Notes under the pieces: model-generated
Databases searched by the model: none
Told to the model about the DNA's origin: nothing
What the model saw: the letters and a program-made list of their open reading frames with translations, nothing else
NCBI GenBank assembly: GCA_013334335.1
Contig: JAAXXR010000001.1
Location: 1 to 33,687 of the forward strand
Length of the DNA stretch: 33,687 bases
Direction: 5' to 3'
DNA from: Chlorobiaceae bacterium
GTDB lineage: Bacteria; Bacteroidota; Chlorobiia; Chlorobiales; Chlorobiaceae
Shown here: piece by piece, positions 28,581 to 33,687 of the stretch
Numbering within the stretch: position 1 is the first letter of the stretch
Layout: each line of letters opens with the position of its first letter
Program-made: the position numbers and the translations under genes

Positions 28581-28860
28581 GATCGTTCAAGGTCTGGGTT
28601 CATGTTATCCGCTCTTCACTCATCTTCGATGCGCCTGCTTGATACCTGCTGCCAATCTTTTGCTCACCGACACGCCGGACTTCCGATCGGCAAGCCGTTG
28701 CAGACGGTCACAAGCGATCCTCTTCGCTGCCGGGGCGTCCCCCAGGCCGCGAGTCTTCAAACGCGGCACTACTCCTCCGGCCTAAACTTCACCGGTTCGT
28801 CCATACCTGGCTGATCCGGCGCCAGTTCGGAGCGGAAATTCGGCAGACATTGTTCGTGAC
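28581..28860. other. 280-bp spacer, no gene seen
   Basis: No frame here has convincing coding character on either strand and no RNA gene was recognised. It separates two minus-strand membrane-protein genes and may hold the promoter of the DUF5671 pair. Confidence 0.4.
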
Positions 28861-29325
28861 TTACCGTTTGTCCGCCTTCGGAAGCGAAGTCAGCAACACC
28901 AGGTGCCGGACGAACAGCACGCTGATGAACAGGTCGATACCGCCGATCAGCAAAACGATTCGCGGGATATCATGGACGATCACGTAGTAGGTGATGATGC
29001 CGGCAAAAAGAGTTCGACCGACAGCATTCGCGAGCGGAATAAACCGCCGTCCCGCCGGATCGCCCGCAGCGTACAGGACAAAACAGCCGATCAGCACCAG
29101 ATCGATCCCGGCGGTGTTCACAAGCAGGGCGTAGACCCCGTCTGCAGGAACGACCGGGCCATGACCGCCGAGACGCAACGCGCTGTTCAGTGACCAGAAC
29201 AGCTCCAGATACTGTTTGAACAACCCTGGCACCATAAGTGGCGCGGCGAGCACTAAATTGAACAAACCCGAGAAGATCAGGACGCCCTTGAATCTTTCGA
29301 GATTTTTGTCGATGGCGGAACTCAT
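28861..29325 (-). CDS. Uncharacterised four-TM membrane protein
   Basis: A 154-aa integral membrane protein I do not recognise. Four hydrophobic segments are visible at about 14-35, 66-87, 99-116 and 122-147, with a polar first loop containing FKQYLELFWSLNSALRLGGHG. The C-terminus is short and basic. I start at the ATG at 29325 because GGAGGT ends five bases before it; a TTG/ATG further upstream would add four residues. No enzymatic or transport motif was seen. It lies alone between two long spacers. Confidence 0.7.
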   Translation of the reverse strand: MSSAIDKNLERFKGVLIFSGLFNLVLAAPLMVPGLFKQYLELFWSLNSALRLGGHGPVVPADGVYALLVNTAGIDLVLIGCFVLYAAGDPAGRRFIPLANAVGRTLFAGIITYYVIVHDIPRIVLLIGGIDLFISVLFVRHLVLLTSLPKADKR

Positions 29326-29712
29326 CCATACCTCCATTGCCTTGTCGGTTTCATGGCTTGAAGACTTACTGATCCGGCATGCATGGTGTTCAGCCTGTCA
29401 TGATTCGCCCCCCAGTCGCCAGCCAAAGGGAAGAGCAGGACAGGGCGCCCCCCTGATCCGGGATGAAGCCCATGCCGTTGCCCGACACGTGCATCGCTCG
29501 TCGAGCCAGGGTTGGAAGAGAGGGGAACAACGCAACAATCTCCGACGGAATGGAGAATCCGCTCCATACATGCCGTTTCTGTATCGTTCAACATAAGGTA
29601 CGGATGCAGGTTTTGCAATCGTCGCCTTCGGGCTTGGATGACCTGCGCTGGAGGGAGTGCCCATGCCCCCGGCAGGTACCGGGGGCAATGGCAGGAGAAG
29701 AAACGGTGGAGG
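29326..29712. other. 387-bp spacer between the sqr operon and the four-TM gene
   Basis: No gene is supported. The right end holds a strong GC hairpin (29664-29687). A 98-codon minus-strand open frame (29322-29618) covers most of it, but its composition does not look like a protein. The promoter of the four-TM gene should be near its left end. Confidence 0.45.
29664..29687 (-). terminator. GC hairpin at the end of the sqr operon
   Basis: TGCCCCCGG (29664-29672) and CCGGGGGCA (29679-29687) form a perfect 9-bp stem with a 6-base loop, extendable by imperfect pairing of flanking TGCC and GGCA. It starts 26 bases after the stop codon of the 52-aa gene. No T-tract follows, so it may end or protect the transcript. 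Confidence 0.5.
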
Positions 29713-29871
29713 TCAGGAGTGACCGCCGGCGACGATGCGGATCATCTTGAAGTTCAGGATGAAAAACCTGATGATCTGCCACGGCACGAACTTGCGCCAG
29801 AACAGCGTGGCCGAATCGGGCACCGGAGGGTAGGCTTCGTCGTAATAGGCCTTGATCTTGTAGTTACCCAT
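29713..29871 (-). CDS. 52-aa small protein downstream of sqr
   Basis: An ATG at 29871 opens a 52-residue frame ending TGA at 29713, starting 48 bp after the sqr stop codon and on the same strand. The N-terminal half is polar with tyrosines and prolines (KAYYDEAYPPVPDSA). The C-terminal half is hydrophobic, aromatic and basic (FWRKFVPWQIIRFFILNF, then KMIRIV), which fits a membrane-surface or tail-anchor helix. The low count of rare residues and clear polarity suggest a real protein. Its place in the sqr transcript suggests a role with SQR at the membrane, such as an anchor or accessory subunit; that is inference. No strong ribosome site was found. Confidence 0.75.
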   Translation of the reverse strand: MGNYKIKAYYDEAYPPVPDSATLFWRKFVPWQIIRFFILNFKMIRIVAGGHS

Positions 29872-29919
29872 GGTTCATGAGTTTTAGGTTGAAGTCAGTG
29901 TCTTGAATCCGGTTGCTTC

Positions 29920-31377
29920 CTACTCCGGAATGAGGTACCAGAACGGATACCCCTTCGCCTTGTGGAAGAAGAGGTAATGCAGGATGAACTTGAGCCAGTG
30001 ACCCGCAAGACCCGCTTCGCCGACCGAATAGGTCATGTCGCGGCCCCATTCAGGATACTTCTCCCAGTCAGGCACGATCGGGAAGATGGTCATCGAAGCA
30101 CCGAGGCCGTCGAAGGAGCCGAAGCCGCCGGAGACGATGCAGGCCGCGCCCATGCGGGCCATCGACGCCTTGTGGTGGTGCTCCTTGTGGCCGCCCTTGA
30201 TCTGCTCGGCGATGTTGAGGGCGACAATCTTGCCGATAACGCCGGAGGGCATGCCGGTACGGGGTGGGGTCGGAAAGATCTGGCGCCCGTTGGGGCTGGT
30301 CTGGGGCTTGGAAATCGGGTGCGGCGGCGCGAATGCGATGCCCGCAGCGTAGATGTTCTTATACAGCGGCGTCTGGTAGATCGTGGGCCAGTCGCCGGCT
30401 GCCCACTCGTCGAAGGGCTTTGCCGAGTAGTCCGCATCGACCTTCATGAACTTGTTCGGCAGGAACATCTTGTCGGTGATGTCGGCGCCACTCTTGTCGA
30501 AGGCCGTCAGACCGACGCCGGAGAAGGAGGGGATCAGCATGGAGAAATCGAACTCCTGTGTCTTCATTTCGCCGTCGAGGTTCTCGTAATGGACGAGGCC
30601 AGGCTCGACCTTGTAGATACCTGCACGGCGGATCCATTTGATGCCGTACTCGGCGAGCAGCGATTCGGTGAATACCTTGGTCGGCGTGATGTAGCCGCCG
30701 CGCTTGATGAAGGCTCCGGCCATGCCGAAGTCTCCGAGTTCGTATTCGTTCGATATCCAGGTGATTTCGGCCATCTTGCTGAGGCCGAGCTTGGAGATCT
30801 CGTAAGCCACATTCAGGATGTATTCGAACGCGGCGCCCTGGCAGGTGGCCATGGCGTGGCCCGTGCCGATGAGGAAGCGCTGCTTCTGGCCGTTCTGCAT
30901 CTTCCTGATGCTCTCCTGAAGCTGCTCCCAGGCATGGGCCGCGTGGCTGTAGGTGCAGACGGAAAGGGAGTTCTTGTCGGGGCCGAGCCCTTCGGTTGCC
31001 TCGAAGTTCAGCTTCGGACCGGTAGCATTGACCAGATAGTCGTAGTCGACGGTCTCGGTCTGCCCGGAGTACTGCTCGTCAGTGTACTCGATGGTCACAA
31101 ACCCCTTGTCGTGTTCGGCATCGCCGTCCGGATGGATGGAAACCGCCTTTGCCTGCTTGAAGATGATCCCCCAGCGGTCATAGACCTTCTGCAGCTTGAA
31201 ACGGACCTGATCGATGCTCATCTGTCCGACGCCGACCCAGATATTGGAGGGAATCCACTGGTAGTAGCTGTTCGGACTGACGACGACGACCTCGTGATGC
31301 TTGCCGAGCTTCTTCTTGAGAAACGAGGCACAGGTATGGCCTGCGACACCGGCACCTAAAACGACGACCTTTGCCAT
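29920..31377 (-). CDS. sqr: Sulfide:quinone oxidoreductase
   Basis: SQR oxidises sulfide to sulfane sulfur/polysulfide and passes the electrons to the membrane quinone pool, feeding photosynthetic electron transport. The 485-aa FAD protein starts with the dinucleotide motif VLGAGVAGH (6-14). Cysteines at 141 (SVCTYSH) and 179 (ATCQGAAFEY) align with the redox pair of known SQRs, and Cys413 (AACIVSGG) is a candidate for the third. The late region has PPRTGMPSGVIGKIVALNIAEQI, and the C-terminus ends in an aromatic, amphipathic segment (HWLKFILHYLFFHKAKGYPFW) suited to monotopic membrane binding. Chlorobaculum tepidum has three SQR homologues (CT0117, CT0876, CT1087); I cannot say which one this matches. 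A small-protein gene follows. Confidence 0.93.
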   Translation of the reverse strand: MAKVVVLGAGVAGHTCASFLKKKLGKHHEVVVVSPNSYYQWIPSNIWVGVGQMSIDQVRFKLQKVYDRWGIIFKQAKAVSIHPDGDAEHDKGFVTIEYTDEQYSGQTETVDYDYLVNATGPKLNFEATEGLGPDKNSLSVCTYSHAAHAWEQLQESIRKMQNGQKQRFLIGTGHAMATCQGAAFEYILNVAYEISKLGLSKMAEITWISNEYELGDFGMAGAFIKRGGYITPTKVFTESLLAEYGIKWIRRAGIYKVEPGLVHYENLDGEMKTQEFDFSMLIPSFSGVGLTAFDKSGADITDKMFLPNKFMKVDADYSAKPFDEWAAGDWPTIYQTPLYKNIYAAGIAFAPPHPISKPQTSPNGRQIFPTPPRTGMPSGVIGKIVALNIAEQIKGGHKEHHHKASMARMGAACIVSGGFGSFDGLGASMTIFPIVPDWEKYPEWGRDMTYSVGEAGLAGHWLKFILHYLFFHKAKGYPFWYLIPE

Positions 31378-31789
31378 AAGGGTTCAGGGTTTTCAATTGT
31401 GAATAACAGCAGAGTCCCGATTGCCGATCCCGATAAAGGTAATATACCCCTTAGGGCCATATGTTGGTGAAATCGAGGAGTGTCTGGCAAATAGGTGAAG
31501 CCATGAAACGTTCAGAAATGCAACCGCAACGGAATCCCGACCGTTGGTCGAGCCAGATAGGTGAACTTCAGGTCACGTGCGCCCTGCAGCGCCGACTTCA
31601 TTACTGGTAATATGCAACTTTTAAGCATAAGCTCACAACGATACGGGTGGGGGGTATCATTTTTTTTAAAAAATATGTCTTGCGCCATCGAACCGGAAAC
31701 AAGATCGGCCACATGAATTATCAGGCTGCCAGCACGGTTAGAACACATGAAGCTGCTCTATACCGCAACATCCACCATCGGGAGGAGCC
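31378..31789. other. 412-bp divergent regulatory spacer between sqr and the Get3d-like gene
   Basis: Noncoding and more AT-rich than its neighbours. It contains ATTAC-TG-GTAAT (near 31600-31611), TATGC-N9-GCATA (near 31612-31630), and an A/T run ATTTTTTTTAAAAAAT (near 31659-31674). On the sqr side TATATT (minus strand, about 31446-31441) is a possible -10 without a good -35. It must carry the promoters of both genes, and joint control by sulfide or light is possible. Confidence 0.5.
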
Positions 31790-32992
31790 ATGAGGAACAT
31801 CGTATTCACCGGCAAAGGCGGAGTCGGAAAGACCTCCATCGCTGCGGCAACCGCCGTACGAGCAGCGGCCATGGGGTACAAAACGCTGGTGATCTCAACC
31901 GATCCGGCGCACAGCCTGGGCGATTCGCTGGACATCGAACTGGGGCCGTCACCGGTGAAGATCACGGAAAACCTCTTCGGCCAGGAGGTGAGTGTCTACG
32001 GCGACCTGTCGCTCAACTGGGAGATCGTCCGTGAACATTTCGCGCACCTCATGGCAGTCCAGGGCATCCAGGGCATCTACGTCGAGGAGATGGGGGTGCT
32101 CCCCGGCATGGAGGAGCTCTTCTCGCTCTCCTACATCAAGCGCTACAACGAGTCGAACGAGTACGACCTGCTGGTGGTGGACTGCGCGCCAACCGGCGAG
32201 ACCCTGCGCCTGCTCTCCATACCCGAGACCTTCGGCTGGATGCTCAAGCTGATGCGTAACCTCGAAAAGTTCGTGGTCAAGCCGATGATCCGCCCGCTCT
32301 CGAAACGGATCGGACGACTGCACGATTTCGTGCCGGAGTCGGAGGTCTACGACCAGGTCGACCACCTTTTCTCGTCGATCGACGGCATTATCGAACTGCT
32401 GTCGGATGCGTCGAAAACGACGGTGCGCCTCGTCATGAATCCCGAAAAAATGGTGATCAAGGAGTCGATGCGGGCACTCACGTACCTGAACCTCTACAAT
32501 ATCACGGTCGACCAGATCATCATCAACCGTGTCTACATGGACGACGTCGACGGCCAGTACTTCAAGGGCTGGAAGGAGATCCAGAAAAAGTACATCGAAC
32601 AGATCGAGAGCTCGTTCGCGCCGATCCCGATCACCAAAGTCCCGATGTTCAGCTCGGAGGTGCTTGGCCTTGAGATGCTCAGGAAGGTAGGAGAGACGGT
32701 CTATGGTGATCGCAATCCGCTCGATATCTTCTACCACGAAGAGCATGTGGAGATCGTGAAGGCCGGTGAAGGCCACTACCAGATGAGGCTCCGCCTGCCG
32801 TTCGTGTCGGACAACCGCATGGAAGCGAACGTGTCCCAGATCGGCGACTCGATGACCGTGCGGATCGGCAACTATCAGAAAGGGGTGGTCCTGCCGGTCT
32901 TCCTGGCCGGAATGAGGGTCACCCATGCCGGCTACGAAGGAGCGTGGCTGGTCATCGAGTTCAGGAAGAAAGAGCCGACGACAGCGATATGA
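31790..32992 (+). CDS. Get3d-like ATPase (ArsA family) with alpha-crystallin domain
   Basis: A 400-aa ArsA/Get3-type ATPase. The deviant Walker A GKGGVGKT is at 8-15, the [12 protein letters not shown] switch I follows, and [13 protein letters not shown] is the switch II region. The last 85 or so residues ([20 protein letters not shown]...[15 protein letters not shown]) are beta-rich and match the alpha-crystallin/HSP20-like domain. That defines the Get3d subgroup described in cyanobacteria and plants. The CxxC zinc motif of eukaryotic Get3 is absent. A strong GGGAGGAG precedes the ATG. Get3 proteins bind hydrophobic tail segments; the client of Get3d is not established. No arsenite transporter (arsB) or arsR is next to it, so arsenic resistance is unlikely. 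Confidence 0.93.
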   Translation: MRNIVFTGKGGVGKTSIAAATAVRAAAMGYKTLVISTDPAHSLGDSLDIELGPSPVKITENLFGQEVSVYGDLSLNWEIVREHFAHLMAVQGIQGIYVEEMGVLPGMEELFSLSYIKRYNESNEYDLLVVDCAPTGETLRLLSIPETFGWMLKLMRNLEKFVVKPMIRPLSKRIGRLHDFVPESEVYDQVDHLFSSIDGIIELLSDASKTTVRLVMNPEKMVIKESMRALTYLNLYNITVDQIIINRVYMDDVDGQYFKGWKEIQKKYIEQIESSFAPIPITKVPMFSSEVLGLEMLRKVGETVYGDRNPLDIFYHEEHVEIVKAGEGHYQMRLRLPFVSDNRMEANVSQIGDSMTVRIGNYQKGVVLPVFLAGMRVTHAGYEGAWLVIEFRKKEPTTAI

Positions 32993-32995
32993 GCC

Positions 32996-33022
32996 GGATA
33001 TGCAACCCAGCAGCCCATATCC
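32996..33022 (+). repeat. Weak hairpin after the Get3d-like gene
   Basis: GGATATG (32996-33002) pairs with CATATCC (33016-33022) across a 13-base loop, just after the stop codon. No T-tract follows. It could be a weak terminator. Confidence 0.3.
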
Positions 33023-33131
33023 CGAGGATTCTGAGAAAAGGGGACACAAAGGATCACGGGACGATGGTTATCGACGGGAGAATTGAGGGGAATCCGTTCG
33101 TTACCTGATCAACGGCTAATCAGCAACGACC

Positions 33132-33687
33132 ATGAATACAGGTAAATTGTCCGGGGATGCAATCATGCTGATCCTGCTGACCCCGTACATCTACTTTATC
33201 ACCTACCTCACCGAAACCGGGTATTGCAGCTATTTCGGTATTCCCCCAGGCCTGATCTCGCTGAGTCCGGGCAACATCTCTTCGATAGCCGCAATCCTGG
33301 GCATCCTGTATGCGGGGATCCACATCCTTGACGCCATTCTGGACAAACTGCTTTTCCTCCTGGACCGTTCGACCGGACAGAGGATCCCCGGCCTGCACTA
33401 CCTGGCGAGTTCGAACATCCTGACCGGAGTGGTGCTGATGTTCATCGTCCTGTCGCTCGTCGACCCGGCGGATAATTCAACCCGAAGGCTTTTCCTGTTG
33501 ATTTCAGCGATCCTGCTGGTGGTCGCCATTGCGGTTTCCATCAGGAATACAACGGAGGGCAACGCACCAGAGAAAACGGATGGCGCGGATGCGGACTCGC
33601 CACCTGAAAAGCGCTCGCTGATCAGCAGGATGTTCGACAGGAAAGTCACCGCGCTCATTCTCATGACCGCCCTGGTCACCTTTCCCG
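33132..33687 (+). CDS. Uncharacterised membrane protein, cut by the right edge
   Basis: An open frame from ATG 33132 to the window end (185 codons, no stop). Hydrophobic segments are visible at about 8-26, 47-64, 94-110 and 119-136, and another begins near 172. A charged linker lies at about 138-165 (TEGNAPEKTDGADADSPPEKR). I do not recognise the family. It follows the Get3d-like gene by 139 bp with no clear terminator, so cotranscription is possible. No strong Shine-Dalgarno precedes the ATG; an ATG eleven codons later is an alternative. Confidence 0.7.
   Translation, partial: MNTGKLSGDAIMLILLTPYIYFITYLTETGYCSYFGIPPGLISLSPGNISSIAAILGILYAGIHILDAILDKLLFLLDRSTGQRIPGLHYLASSNILTGVVLMFIVLSLVDPADNSTRRLFLLISAILLVVAIAVSIRNTTEGNAPEKTDGADADSPPEKRSLISRMFDRKVTALILMTALVTFP

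Noticed and set aside
29322-29618. 98-codon minus-strand frame whose stop overlaps the four-TM gene start (ATGA)
   Set aside because: The overlap looks like translational coupling, but the residue pattern is not protein-like, no ribosome site precedes it, and the overlapping ATG has its own strong GGAGGT.
29962-31359. 465-codon plus-strand frame opposite sqr
   Set aside because: Antisense shadow of sqr; no family motifs and it ends within the sqr limits.
31790-32992. Arsenical pump-driving ATPase ArsA as a functional name
   Set aside because: True ArsA is usually a two-half ATPase beside arsB, arsD or arsR. This is a single half with an HSP20-like tail and no ars neighbours.

Overview
The window looks like a chromosomal segment of a green sulfur bacterium (Chlorobiaceae, most like Chlorobaculum). 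The reasons are a sulfide:quinone reductase of the kind these bacteria carry, a Get3/ArsA-type ATPase with a C-terminal alpha-crystallin domain, uniformly GC-rich genes, and a set of housekeeping genes with little accessory DNA. The genus is an inference; no rRNA gene is present to settle it.

Positions 1-8620 are a minus-strand housekeeping block. In transcription order it runs scpA, a DUF1015 gene, tsaE, tsaB, rsfS, gyrA, a tiny double-CDGSH iron-sulfur protein, and pyrG. The scpA to tsaE genes are tightly packed (11-bp gap, then a 4-bp ATGA overlap). A secreted TPR protein (+) follows, then a convergent terminator and the ammonium operon amtB-glnB (-). Next come an RRM RNA-binding protein (+), a TIGR01777 epimerase (-), glmS (-) and pyrF (-).

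Positions 16218-26075 are mostly plus strand: ftsH, acyP, dxr, rseP, prfA, an SRPBCC-like gene, a two-TM RCK potassium channel, a nitroreductase and a secreted alpha/beta hydrolase. A tRNA-Val(TAC) with a recognisable promoter lies on the minus strand between acyP and dxr.

Positions 26076-29712 are the most accessory-looking part. They hold an unusually short tail-collar (microcystin-dependent-like) protein followed by a perfect 17-bp hairpin, a GH24 endolysin with an E-8-C-5-T catalytic triad, a translationally coupled pair (DUF5671 membrane protein plus a pseudopilin-like protein), and an orphan four-TM protein. Noncoding spacers are longer here.

Positions 29713-33687 are a sulfide-oxidation locus. 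The sqr gene (-) is followed by a 52-aa basic/hydrophobic small protein and a GC-rich hairpin. It is divergent from a Get3d-like ATPase gene (+), and an uncharacterised membrane protein gene runs off the right edge. The SQR / small protein / Get3d arrangement is the best candidate for something not well described.

Functionally the window covers nucleotide synthesis (pyrG, pyrF), cell-envelope precursors (glmS, dxr), DNA topology and chromosome segregation (gyrA, scpA), translation and tRNA modification (tsaB, tsaE, prfA, rsfS), membrane protein quality control (ftsH, rseP), nitrogen uptake (amtB-glnB) and sulfide oxidation (sqr). All functional calls come from reading motifs by eye; no database search was run.
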